64,000 nt of DNA. Source: Atrichornis clamosus. Taxonomy: Eukaryota > Chordata > Aves > Passeriformes > Menuridae. Position numbers and translations under genes: made by a program. The notes beneath the pieces are model-generated. The model searched no databases. It was not told the DNA's origin and saw only the letters and a program-made list of their open reading frames with translations. Where the stretch lies: assembly GCA_013400975.1 (NCBI GenBank), contig WBMZ01008616.1, forward strand, positions 23,153 to 87,152, in the 5' to 3' direction. Below are positions 13,101-25,115 of this stretch, piece after piece; the first letter of the stretch is position 1, and the number at the start of each line of letters is the position of its first letter.

Positions 13101-15242
13101 ATGGGTCAGCAGAATATTAAATATGCAGCTTTGCCATAAACCTTTACAATGACACAGAATCACCTGTCAGGGCATTTAGTTTATTTTTGCTCTTCAACAT
13201 TCATATTCCTATACCAGCCAGGTGGCCCACACAAGTCAGGGTTCTGTTGTGCTACAAATGATATAAGCATATAGTGAGAGGGAGCCCCAGGCCCAAACAC
13301 ATGACAGTATAAATATCCTGGCAATAATTGTCCAACAGTTCTCTGTAACCTTAAAATGCTTCATCTTTTGCTCCTGTTATAAGTTCAGTGGTTGTCCTTC
13401 CTCAGATAATTCTAGAAATATAATTACAGTATCAATGTACTGGTGCTTCACTGGAGAAATATTTCAAAACACTGTTTTGTTAGAGAGAATTCCAGCAGTA
13501 TTTCTATCTTTTACTAAGCTGGTACAATGGATTCATCTAGATGAATAAGGGCATCTAAGTGCATTTTCTCTTTGAAAAGTACAAAAAGTAATGAGTTCCC
13601 ACATTGGGGCTGCATAGGGTTCAAGACTATTTATTCACTGTGTTTGGTTGAGAAATTAATTTTGTGAATCTCTGATGCATAAAAGAACATATAAACTAAA
13701 AGTTCATTTTTTGGACAGTATTTTTGCAATGAATTGGTACTAAAAATCATAAGATATCCTGGGGATTTTACTAAACTTTCTCAAACATTAAGTCTCATGA
13801 AAAATTTAATGGATTGTGTGATCTCGTATTTGATAGCATGCCCTGGGACTGTTTTTAAGCCCTCTAAACAGTCTAATAATTTTATCCCCATTGCAATAAT
13901 GCTATATATTTACTTTTCCAAGTGAAATGTGCTGTTCCCTATAAAGTGTCTGTAACAAGTTACATCTGTTAATTTGAACTAGTTTAAAGTTGCAATTTTA
14001 CCCAAATTAGATTATTTTCTAATAATGTGATTATTTCTTTATAATTGTATTTGAAACAGTTAAAACACAGTTCCTAGTGGTCTTCTAGAAAAAGTAATTA
14101 TAATGAAAAATGGTACATGCACTTTATTTCTTACACGGTACAACTTTGCCCTATTTTTGTTCTTTTCCGCTGGTTTGTAGCTAATACCATTCCTCACAGA
14201 ATGTTTTCACCCTACTTTTCCCTTGTAGATGTAAAATTTTATGTTATTTTATTTTGACATCTGTAGCATTTTCCCTTCAACTGCACAGCTTTCCACTGCA
14301 GCCAATATGTCACATAACTTCTCTTACGCGTCTCCCAAAGTCCTGGGGGTCAGGCTGGAAAGTGAAAAATGCAGAGATCTAGGAATGGCTCAGCCAGCTG
14401 AAAGTTACGGGAAGGGAAAGGCTCCAGTTTCACTGAAGGAAAGAAAAAAAAAGAGAAGAAGAAGAAGAATGGCTCCTTTCAATGCAGACGGAGGCAGTCT
14501 GGCTGAGAGTCAGTGAGGTTTAAAAATCCAAGTGGTCCAATAACTGAAAATCTGTATAGATTCAAAGCAGTATTTTAAATATTGAACAAGTGCAGATTAA
14601 AAAAAAAAAGTGTGATGATTTTTCCATTCTCCTGGTGCATATAGCCAACCACCATGTTCCAAAGCCAGGCAGTATTTCTTTTCCTCAAACCCTGAGCACA
14701 TGTGGCTAAATCCAGTCCATGTCATCAAAGAATGTCAGTGAAAACGTCCTGTTGAAGTAACTTCTTCAGTCACTTTTCATTGGAATGGGAATGACAGGAG
14801 ACCGTTCCTAATTGAAATCCCCTAACATGTTATTCGTGTTATTTTGTTAAAATGTAAGTGTTGCTGTTAAGAAATAGGTACTGAGCTAGGAATCCCACAG
14901 GACTGCAGCCATTAGCATCTCCAGGGGAATTGCCTTTGCTGACAGGGCCAGTTTGTGATTTTGTGACAAAGAAAATGACATGAAAACCCAGGGCCATGTG
15001 GTCTGGAGCACCTGGTTTGTACAAGAATCTGCCTCCCCTCCTCCTTTGTCATCCCTCTCCTATCCTTTTGTTTCTTTGTCTGTCTCTTTGCCTACCTTTC
15101 TCTTCTTTTCATGCTTTTATTCACTATTCCAGATCTTTCCCATCGTCCCAGACAGGCTCCAAAATGCTCTATGAAAATGTAGGGAGAGGGCAAAAGATCA
15201 GTGAATAAAGCACTGAGTACTTACCTCTTAGAGCCTGTTATA
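10184..15242. other. Intergenic, no gene found
   Basis: The left half has mixed composition. From about 12,760 to 14,260 the sequence is strongly AT-rich and repeat-free. A GAA/AAG-rich purine tract is at 14,440-14,470. Open frames are short and anonymous. Confidence 0.55.
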
Positions 15243-15368
15243 CTGTCAGCTCAAAGTTAAAGTGCAATAAATCTGGTGGTCTCACGTTGGTCCCCTGTGT
15301 GCTGCAGTCCACCTCATAAAACTACTACATAATTAAGTACAGTGCAGTACAATTGGCAGTCTCTGCTC
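15243..15368 (+). repeat. 126-bp paired repeat, copy 1 (CpG-depleted)
   Basis: This segment aligns without gaps to 19480-19605 in the same orientation, with 102 of 126 positions identical. Identical cores include ATAAATCTGGTGGTCTC and AATTGGCAGTCTCTGCTC. At several sites this copy has TG or CA where the other has CG, as expected after methylation decay. Its family is unknown to me. Confidence 0.8.
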
Positions 15369-16269
15369 AGCCCAGGCCTAGCAGCAAGCATATAAACCTG
15401 CTCCTGGTCCCCGAAAGTGGAGGCAGGAGGTGACAAGGAGGTGGGGTACAGCTTTGGCTGCCAGTGCAGCTCTCCTGCCTTCCTGTGGGGATGGGGGAAA
15501 TGGCATTCACGGCACTGACACACTCCAGGAGGGCACATATTCTGAGAAAAAAAGAAGAGGCTTGGCAGAGCAGGTGATGTCTGCAGAGGAATGGTAGCAG
15601 CCTGATGAAGGTGGTTTGGCTGGGGCTGTGTGTTGGCTGACAATGACAAATGGAGGATGCTTTGTTCTGGCTGAGGTGACCCTCTGGGATGAACCCGGAG
15701 AGGTGAGCAGCTGCCTCAGGCAGGTGACAGCTCGGGAGGTGCCTGCGGAGACCTGAGAAGTGCTGGTACAGAATTTTCTGGGGTGATCAGTCCCACTGCC
15801 TGTGTGTGGGTGTGGTGGGACGTCCAGGGCTATTGCAGAGCAGTGGCCCTGGGTCCCAAGGGTGTCCGAGCAGCACCTGCTGTGGATGCTGAAGCATCTT
15901 CCAGGAGCAGAGAGGTAAACGGGGAGCCTGGCTAACAGAGTTCCATCTTCTATCTTCCTTTGTTTCCTTGGTCGCCTTTTCCTTACATTGAATTCTGAAT
16001 ACTGCAAACTTCAAATTTTGCTAAATAAGCAGTTTTTCTTCTTTGGAAGGAAGCCGTGCCTGAAGTGCCCCTCATGCTTGTGCCTGGGGTATTTTGTGCC
16101 GCTCTGCAAAGCTGCGAGGACTTGAAAAATCTCTGTTAAGGTCCTAGTACCCAACTTTTCTCTTTACCAGAAGGATCCTTGTGACTGTGCAGAAGAGAGG
16201 AGTGTGTTGCTTTCCGGGAGTGAGTTAAATCTCTTTGATTTTTCTAAATAAAAGAGGAAAAAAAGAGAA
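15369..16269. other. Intergenic with anonymous minus-strand open frames
   Basis: A 166-codon open frame on the minus strand (16007-15507) has no recognisable domain and a composition more like translated non-coding DNA. The region is moderately G-rich and contains no recognised repeat. Confidence 0.45.
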
Positions 16270-16430
16270 GTGCTTAATCTGCAGCGAGGCAGGTCGGTGA
16301 GCTCCAGCAGCCGGGCAGCGGCCGCATCCTGCTGGTGCCCTCTAGTGCTGCGCTCTCCGCCTGCAGCTGCCGAGCTCCAAGGCTGCCCGGCAGGGAGGAA
16401 ACGGTTTCGGAGCTGTGTCTGCACGCTTTG
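16270..16430. promoter_or_regulatory. Isolated GC-rich islet with CTCF-like site
   Basis: This short stretch is rich in CG and GC words (GGCAGCGGCCGCATCC, GCTGCGCTCTCCGCC) and stands alone in AT-rich desert. It contains a 13-of-14 match to the CTCF core at 16335-16348. Such islets in deserts are often CTCF- or enhancer-bound and escape methylation. Confidence 0.5.
16335..16348 (-). promoter_or_regulatory. Strong CTCF-like motif
   Basis: On the minus strand the sequence is GCACTAGAGGGCAC, which fits 13 of 14 positions of CCASYAGRKGGCRS. The only misfit is the first base. It points left, away from FOXF2. Confidence 0.5.
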
Positions 16431-16694
16431 GGATAGCAGAACCGGGGCTGGTGAGCTGGTGGGGTGGTGGGGGTGGACCTCTGAATATCAATAATGCTCG
16501 AGTTTCATTCATATTCATGGTACTGCTGCTTTTCCCTCTGTGGATGTGTACTTTGCCCATGCCTCTGTCTATGCAGTGATATGGCTGATTTGTGTTTATT
16601 TGGTTTTATTTTGAACACTTTCACTGTGTGATCAGCTGATCCTGCTCTGCTCCATGCCTCAGGTGAATATTATTTTCCAGGCTATAACTCTTCA

Positions 16695-17090
16695 TAGAAT
16701 CAGAGTTGTTGAGGTTGGAAGGGACCTCTGAAAATCATCTGGGCCAACTCACCTGCTCATGTAGGAACACCTAGAGCCGATTGCCCAGGATCATGTCCAG
16801 AGGACTTTTCAATATCTCCAAGGTTGGAGACACCACAAACTCGCTATTCCCTTGTTCCGCTACCACACAGTAAGAAAGTGTTTCCTAAAAGTCAGAGGGA
16901 ATCTCATGTGTTTCAGTTTGTGCCAATTTCCCTTGTCCTGTCACTGGACCACTCTGAGAAGAGTCTGGCTCCATCCTCTTTGTATCCTCCTATCAGGTAT
17001 TTATATTCAATGATAAGATTCCCTCTGGGCCTGCTTTTCTCAAGGCTGAGCATCACTAAACCTTCCTTTTCATGAAAGAACAGTATGGAA
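16695..17090 (-). mobile_element. CR1 LINE, 5'-truncated, minus strand
   Basis: The plus strand begins TCATAGAATCAGAGTTGTTG and continues GAGGTTGGAAGGGACCTCTG, the reverse complement of the avian CR1 3' end. Minus-strand translation near 16,920-17,010 gives GYKEDGARLFSEWSSDRTRE, the C-terminal tail of the CR1 reverse transcriptase. It is about 400 bp long, with only the 3' UTR and the last part of ORF2 left. Confidence 0.93.
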
Positions 17091-18793
17091 ATTGCCACTG
17101 ATAGGTACTTTAAATACTTTGTTAGGTTTTCATCTGAAAATTCTCAGTCCTGTGATGTGAAGCAAATGGTCTAAAATAAAATCTATCTCTAAAAGCTCAC
17201 CATACAGCTGGATTCACCTGATCCACCCATGATTCCAGATCTGCATGGGTGGACTTCATGTCACTGTAGATTGGACTGGCTGAAACTCCAAACATAAAAA
17301 GCCCAAAAGGCTGAGAGTTTCAAGATCTGCACTGAGGGTCAGCTCCAAAATGTATCCCAAAATATCATATTGAGGGCAAGATATTTGCTTTCCAATTATT
17401 TCAATAAATTTTTATCCTGAAGGGTATGGAGGATTGCGGATAAAGTTACTGACCTGTTTTTCCTGGAAGCAAACTTTTTTGATCAAAGTCACTTTGGTAC
17501 TTGGGGAAAAGCATTCTGAAGGGTCAAACAGTGGATTTCAGCTGTAAAGCTTACTTAAGTCCTCTTCTCTCCATCTGTTTCCTAGAAGACAAAGTTGTCC
17601 ACGTTGTGCTTTGGCCAGATTCTGCCAATGAACAGTTTATTTGCAACACTCACCTCTATTGTTATTGTAGTGAGTTTTCAGTAGATAGTCCTGGTCTTGG
17701 AAGCCTTTTCATGAGCTGGAGCTCAGGTTCAAGCTCTGCTTTTGAGTGAGCGGTGGGAACAGTGGGTGTTGTGTGGTGTGTATGTGGACATCACCCACAG
17801 TGACTCCAGCTAAGGTTAGCAGCCCTTGCTCCTCCTTTCTGGCACCACCCTGAGCTCCTTGCCAGAGGTGCTGCATTTTGACACAGGCACAGTGGGCAGC
17901 AGCACCATGGCTGTTCCTTGCCGTGGGTCTGTTCTGGTGCTGGTGTGTAAATCTGAATTTTTCCAGTATCAGTGCGTAGCATTTCCTCGTCAAATTACAG
18001 TAGCCTTATGCAGTTCTTGGATGAGATAATCAAACTCAGGCTGCTGAAGCAAAGCTACCTGTGGTCTGAAGCCTCAGCATTATTGCAATTTGGGACTGGA
18101 GCTAAGGCCCGTTTTGGTGGCTTCAGTCCTCTTTGGTAGCGTAGAGCAACTTCAGAATAAGTTAAAGAAGTAAAAAGACTTTTTTCTCTGTAGAGGTGCC
18201 TGCTTTGGGGGTTTCCTGCTGCCCCTTTCTGCCATGATGCAGAGGACAATGCTGTGGGAAAGGGGTTAAAGTGAAGGGTGCCCCAGTAAGTCAGGGACCA
18301 TGTTCCCCTTGGTCCCAGGAAACCATCTCTATTAGTGTGGTTTGGGCTCTTCTGTGTCTGAAGACTGCCCTGGCAGCCACGATGAAGTTACATGTGCATA
18401 CCTCTGACCTGTGAGGATGCACAGAGGCGGGACAGAGCATTGCAGCCCTTGACATCCATCAGAATTTTGAGTTCATCAACATTACAGGTTAATGTATAGG
18501 TGTCAGGGTAAAGTGGAACATGGATTAACTCTACCTTTAATTTTGGAACAGGGCTCCTTTTTCCGGTCAGCATAATCCATTGCTCAAGTGGATTCCTGAA
18601 CAAGCAATTCTTCCTGAACAAGGTCCTGTAGAGAAATGCCCTTGAGATACCAGTTCCTGCTCTCCTATCCTTCATGGGACTAAGAATCAATGACGTATAC
18701 ATGGAGCTGACACCACCAGTCTGTAATTGCCAGGATGAATTTCATGTTGGGCTAAAGTAAGAGAACACTCCCTGTAATGAGTCTAAAAAGTTA
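17091..18793. other. Intergenic, no gene found
   Basis: Short anonymous open frames only. No repeat recognised. Confidence 0.55.
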
Positions 18794-18842
18794 TGTGTGT
18801 GTGTGTGTGTCTGTGTGTGTCTGTGTGTGTGTGTGTGTGTGT
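18794..18842 (+). repeat. (TG)n microsatellite
   Basis: A TG dinucleotide array of about 49 bp with two TCTG interruptions. Confidence 0.95.
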
Positions 18843-19479
18843 TGGCTGAGTTTCCCTCTGATCCAGATCTTTTAAAGTTTGACTCTACGCAAAACCTCAA
18901 TTATCTGTTCACATCTACCATGGTCATTTCATGCCTACTTTTCTTAATAATTATGTGCTTTTCCTGGAAAATACCTCTGAAATGGTAGTTCTCACTGAGA
19001 CAAACAAGAACCTATTCACTGAAGGGCAATACAAACAAGAGAGACAAGTATTTTTTAAAATCAGGTTTGAAGACATTCCGTGTTTCCTTTCCCATTTAAT
19101 AGATGTACATGTGGATACTAAAAGAATCACACCCTCTTGGGCTGTTGCTCCAAGGAGTCAGTATGGCTGGCACAGAGATGATGGAGAGGAGCTGGTGCTG
19201 GCAGGATGGGTACCTGCCTGCCATGCATGGGTGGTAGAGCCCAGCACCTTAAAGCCACCCTAAAAGCCACACTTTTTAACCCACAGCCAAGGATTAAAGA
19301 CGCCAGCAGACAGATGGAGGGGGAGGTGTGCCATCTTAATGTTGCCGTGCTGGGTACTGGATTTTTAATGCCTACGCCTGAACTTGCTACCTCATCGGGT
19401 TGTTGGGTGCTTTTTTGGCAGGGCTCTCTTGCGACTAACATTCTTGTAATATGGTTTTTGTTGTGTGAATACTGCCACG
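18843..19479. other. Intergenic, open frame across the paired repeat
   Basis: A 178-codon minus-strand open frame (19663-19127) covers this region and all of repeat copy 2. No family is recognised, and its counterpart across copy 1 is broken by two adjacent TAG stops. I do not call it a gene. Confidence 0.45.
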
Positions 19480-19605
19480 CTGTCAGCTCAGCACTGAAAC
19501 GCCATAAATCTGGTGGTCTCGTGCCTGTCCCCCGTGTGCTGCAGCCCGCCTCGTAAAACTGCTGCTTAATGAAGTTCAGCGCAGCACAATTGGCAGTCTC
19601 TGCTC
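19480..19605 (+). repeat. 126-bp paired repeat, copy 2 (CpG-retaining)
   Basis: Gap-free partner of 15243-15368 at 81 percent identity, same orientation. It keeps more CpG sites (for example in CCCGCCTCGTAAAAC and TTCAGCGCAGC), where copy 1 has CA or TG. Similarity fades on both sides, so the unit is close to 126 bp. Confidence 0.8.
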
Positions 19606-22600
19606 GGCGGCGAAGGCTGAGCACAGAAACACAGGCCTGCCAGGCTTGTGCTGGGAGGCGCAACCAGGGACCTTCCGCTGCTCAAGTGGGGAGAAATTTC
19701 TAAGCAGAGGTGACTGAGAAATCTCTTTAAAACTGTAGAAAAATGGTTTATAAATTGTTAAAAACCTACCCCTCTAATCACGGGCCAACATTTCTGAGCC
19801 TGCTGGAGAGAGGACACCTTTCTTTGAATGAAAGACTGCATATACTCAGAAAAGTTTCAGAGTAAATTACAATGGATTTGGGAAATGAAAATGAAAGAAC
19901 ATTAATAAATTGTTAGTATGCAATGAAAGCAATCCCTTAAGGTTGCCCAGAGGCCTTGCTTCCATCTATCTCACTCACACTAAGTTAGAGATCATTAAAA
20001 TTTATATTTTAATTTACTGTAGAGCCAATATCTGAAGGAACTTTACAAGCATTAATGTATTGTGTCTCCTACTGCTCTTAATTCTTTTTTCTTTAAGTAT
20101 GCAAACTGAGTGTTGGCGAGGGTAAATGTTCGCAAGTTACATAGCAAACCATGGGTCGAGCTTCAGCCTCTTGACTCCTGCTGATGCTCTAAACTAGTAA
20201 AATGCCTTTATTGTTGACCTACAAATTATAAGTATTTTAATTAGATCATTGCCCATCGCGCCCCTTTGCTGTATTTTGCCTTCCACCTCAGCAATGATTG
20301 TGATGCCAAGACTTTCACTTATAATAAATCTCTGCAGTCTCTTCTCTACAAGAAAGGAGTTACAATTGCTTCCCTCATGCTCTTCCTGTAAGGCAGTCTG
20401 CATCTATTCACACACCATTTAGGGGAGATATGCAGTATCCATGCAAGCTCAGGGCAGCTTGGGTTGGACTTGGCAAAAGCTGGCTGACTTCAAGGAGAAC
20501 TGGAGAAGGTACAGGTCTTTGCAAGAGGCCCCGATGACTGGCTTTCAGAACTGGAAAGAACAGACATCCAAGCTTGTTCTGGATATTTAGAAACTCTGCA
20601 TTTGGAGGCCAAATTTAGAGGTGCACCTTTTCTCTGAGCACAACCATTATTTGAGTATAAAAGTTGCTGCTATTAAAATGCTAAGTTCTGAATAGTTGTG
20701 AAATTGACTTTTTCATTGCTACTTAGTGATATATATGGTGACTGAATAACTGCTGACATGTGAGCCTTACCACAAGCTGTTCTTCCCACCCTGATGTCCT
20801 GCATCCACTCAAGTCATGAGCGCTGTTACCAGTGTTTGTGCCATGCCCATCCTTGGAGGCTCTGAGCTGTAGTCAGTTGTGAAAATCAAGAGCAAAGAGC
20901 AAGGAGAGGCAGGCTAGTGTCATCAGGCTGCAGAACGCACTGGCTGAACCACCAGGCCCTGGACCTGCAGCAGCAGAAGTGATGTAGGAATTGTGTCCTG
21001 CTGTCATCTCGGCTTTTTTTTCAGAGTCGTTTCCATTCACATGAAAGTCCTTCAGCATCAATGAAGATTTTCCTGTAACAATAATAGAGTAATTCCCAAA
21101 GTTGCTGGCATGACAATTCCATTTAGTTACAGCTTTATTCTTTGTGTGGTCTCCAAAGAAGGCAATTGTTTTCTTCTGTCTGATGTTGGAGGTGGAGATC
21201 TAGGGACAGGCTGTGGATTTCCTCCACTTTCTGGTCTTGGTGGTGAGGAAGAGATCAAGGCCATTATTTTCCTTTCAATCTAGTTTCAGTGCAAACACAT
21301 TCAGAGCTTACTGAGTAAACAAAATATTCCAGTGCTTGTTCAAATAGATGTTTTCAGAACAATCCACACCAGTGGAAGCAAAAAATACCTGTTGTGGGTA
21401 CAATTGTAGTTACCTGTAAAACCAAAGGAAAGAGAAGAAGCTCTTTAATTCACTGAATATGGTTTTGCACATTAAAGCTATTGCAATTTCTTTGTTACAT
21501 GTACCCAGCAAATCTACAGTGGGAAGAGTAACTCAAGGCCAGTGAGGTGTTCACCATGAAGACTGCACAACATGTCAAAGCAGTTGCTTGGAGCAATTCA
21601 CGTTCCCTCTGTGTTGCACTGTGATTAGTGCAAAGGTGGTGGGTCTCCAAAGGGAAAACACTTTGCTACAGATCTTGCAGCACCGGGGAGGGATGAGGAA
21701 CAAGTAGCACATCCGCCAGCACCAAAACGGTAAACCAACACTGGAACTTGGCCTTTCTGTAAAATAACTCTATCTTCTGATAGAGCCATGTTACAGAGAT
21801 GGAAAATCACACTAAGGCAATTGAGAGTAGTCAGGCAGTGTCGCAATGCATGCAAAGGGTTTAGAGCAAAAATTGTAAGGAAAATAGGATGGTTAGGATT
21901 TCTTTTGCCTCTTCATTAAATGAAAAATGAAAGTGAAAGGTGTTTTTTTCTATGTTGTCCTGTGGTTATGAGAGCACAGGAAGTGACCCAACTGATGGAG
22001 GATAAAAACTGGAGTGCAGGTACCATGAAGCCCTTCCTTGGGATGATGACTGCTGTGACGTTGTGTTTTGCCACTGAACACGTGTCCTTCTCAGCTATAT
22101 CCCAGTCACCACCTTGTTGATGAGCTCCTGGCACTGCACACAAGCCAAAAGCTTCAGTGCAGGCACAGGTGTGACGGTGAAGGGCACTGGCAGTCACTAC
22201 TGCTGAAATCTGACCATGCAGGAGGAGGTGTGGAGCCCAGCAGGGAGTCACAGAAGGCCTGCCAGACCATGCTGGGATCAGGGTTGGTCACGCAGTGAAA
22301 CACCTGTGCTATCTGCTATGGGTGGTGGCTGAAGGGTGACTGGGTTTTGGTGGCCAGGCACTGACATCTGCTGGAAACTGTGCTCCTAAATGTGAACTGT
22401 TCCCTTGAACTTTCTCCTGGCTTAAGGTTTCTGTTGCTCTGGAAATGCTGTTTCTGCCTCAAAAATGCCTAGCAGATGTTTCATAAGTAGCCTGGATGAC
22501 AGAATTATCATGATTTTCTTTCTTTCCCTGCAGTATCAGGCTCTGTCATGTGACAAATTCTGCCAGTGCAGAGATAGGCAGCATCCTTGCCTGACAACTT

Positions 22601-24799
22601 GGTTACGAAAATGCAGTATCTAATCATCTGGGCCCAGCGTGGCCTGTCAGTCTTCGCTTTGGCCATGTGCCCAGTGGGTGCCTGCCCTTTGTTCACTGCT
22701 CCCACGCTCCTGTCAGAGTGGGTGGGTAAATGACTCAGATAAAATTTGACTGACTGGTAGAAAGCTGGTGTAGGGGTAATTCAAGACAGGGACTTTGGGG
22801 AGTCTCTTTTGTTGTGGAACATCAGCAGATGTGGCAGACAGCTCCGTGAGAATGCTCTTTCACCAACTTGCTAATACCCTGGCTAGAATTCAGTATTCAC
22901 TGACCTCACATTTCATTACTTGAGATTAATCTTGACTTTGGAAAAAGTTGTTGAAAAAGAAAAGGTAGCTCTTCTTTCTAATGCTGTACAGGAAAAAGTA
23001 ATTCAACCATAGGAGCTAGATCTTCTGCTGACAGAAGTCAGCATGAGTCCATTGTCCTAATTTATTGATATGGTCTGAATACCTCTGAGATGTGGAAGAA
23101 TTTTTTTGTGCTAAATGGAAGAAGTTGAAGTCAGTGGCAGAAGCCCTGTTTAAAAAAAAACGCACAACAAAAGAACCCAAAACACATGTTCCAATTTACA
23201 GGTCAGTTGATATCCTCCCCTGAGGCTGCCTTAATTTCTAGTTTGGGAATGTCAATAAATCAATGCCACAAGCCATCAGTGAGGTAGTATCCAGCAAAAC
23301 AGCTGCCATGTGAACACTATGCTCACAGTCCAAAAATTCATGGCCAAAAATCTCTCAATACATTTTCTTACTTCATTAGTTTCTGCTTTACATAAAAATA
23401 GCTGTTGTTTTTGCAATGAATAATCATGTCTGTCTTAAGATAGATATGTCTACATGATATGCTTGTTAAGTAAAGATGAGATATCATCCTGTATGGAACC
23501 TGTAACGCAATTCTGAATTATGGGTTGTTGGGTTTTTACTTGTTAATATATGTTTCATTCTTTAAGCACAGCTTGTTATATGTAGCTGCAGAGGCAGTAG
23601 ATAAAGCAGCATCATTACACCAAAAAGAAAGAGTGATGATTTTATGTGTATACACCACAGGACAAAACTCTTGCTATGATTAATAGAGGGCTGTAACACA
23701 AATTAGACTCTCTGGAGAGTAGACTTTCTGCATTTTTCTATGCACATTTTTCACTGCTATGCAGAGTGGCTATAAAATGCTTTCTTACTGGATCCTTAAG
23801 GTTTCATTTTCCTCTAATTTGTGCTGAAGCACATGAGCAGGTGAATACAAATCACTGCCATGACTGGACTCCTGCCATCCCCTGAATTTGCAGAAAAGCA
23901 AATGACTGCATGATCGGCAAGACCTGATTTGTCTTGGCAGGGACAACCTGGGAAAGGGAGGTACTCCAGTGCACCCCAAAGTCCTCTTTCCCCAAGGAGA
24001 GAAACACACCACAAAGACAGAGAAGCATCAGACTTGCTTCAGACTTCAAAGGCTAACACAGTACCCTCTCAAATGATCTGTAACTTTTTAAAACCAAAAT
24101 GTCCAACTTCAAAAGGTATTATGGGGCACTGCCTGCATGGTATCTATCATGCTGGATACTTCCTGTGGAGATTGTAAACTAAACAAGTAGTTCCCGGAGC
24201 AGAGGAACTAACACAACCTGGTTTCCTGCTAACCTGTCTCACAAGGTCTCTTTCCCTCTGGATTCTGTCTCAGACAGAAAAAGCATGTGATAAAGCTTTT
24301 CTCTTAGGGGAAACATAAAGAACAACAAATGCTTTTCTCCTCTTGGCTACTGAGGTACAAAAAGTCTTAAAGTACTGGAGTCCACTTGTGTCCCCCACTG
24401 TCAAATCTGGTCAAGACAACTTATGAGAGTTGGGAGTGGGGAACAGAAACAGACAGGCACAGCATGACTACATAGACCTTGTTTCCTTAGGAAACTGGGC
24501 TCAAAACAAAGCACGCCAGTCAGGTATATTTATAGTGAAATAAGTGGGGGGCTTTCCTTTCCAGAGGAAGTGCACTGCTTTCCTGGGCCTGATCCTCACT
24601 TTACTGGAAGCTGCATCAGTTCATGCTGCCTGAAGATCTTGTCCTGCTTTTCTCAGCCTGGAAGCCTGTAGGAGTTCTGGAAGAAGTTAGCAGTGCCTGC
24701 ATAGGTATCAGAAGATACCTCAGGCACTCCAAGGGAACATTTATCTATGTATTAATGCTATGTAGAAGTTAATTCTAAGGCCTTTGTGATATATAAAGG
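19606..24799. other. Intergenic, no gene found
   Basis: Mostly AT-rich with scattered short open frames. The stretch 23,300-23,760 is especially AT-rich. A weak CTCF-like sequence at 22361-22374 has a mismatch in the GGC core and is not called. Confidence 0.55.
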
Positions 24800-25115
24800 A
24801 TCACAGAATGGTTTGGGTCAGAAAGGATATTAAAGATCATTTAGTTCCAACCCCCCTGTCATGGACAGAGACACCTTCCACTAGACCAGGTTGCTCAAAG
24901 CCCTGTCCAAACAGGTCTTGAACATTTGCAGGTATGGAGGCATCTAGAAATTTTCTGGGCAAGCTGTTTCAGTGTCTCACCACCCTCTCAGTAAAGAATT
25001 TATTCCCATTACCTATTGTAAACCCTTCCTCTGTCAGTTTAAAGCCATTACCGCTTGTCATGCCACACATTCTTTTGTAAAAAGTCCCTTTCTGGCTCCC
25101 TTGTGTGCCCCCAAG
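24800..25115 (-). mobile_element. CR1 LINE, 5'-truncated, minus strand
   Basis: The plus strand starts GATCACAGAATGGTTTGGGT and continues with AGATCATTTAGTTCCAACCC and CACTAGACCAGGTTGCTCAA. These are signature words of the reversed 3' end of a common avian CR1 subfamily. About 315 bp remain, mostly 3' UTR. Confidence 0.95.

Noticed and set aside
15507..16007. 166-codon minus-strand open frame
   Set aside because: No recognisable domain. The Ser/Thr/Pro/Cys mix is typical of translated non-coding DNA, and no splice or promoter context is visible.
22361..22374. CTCF-like sequence on the minus strand
   Set aside because: Matches 13 of 14 positions, but the mismatch falls in the GGC core that CTCF needs.
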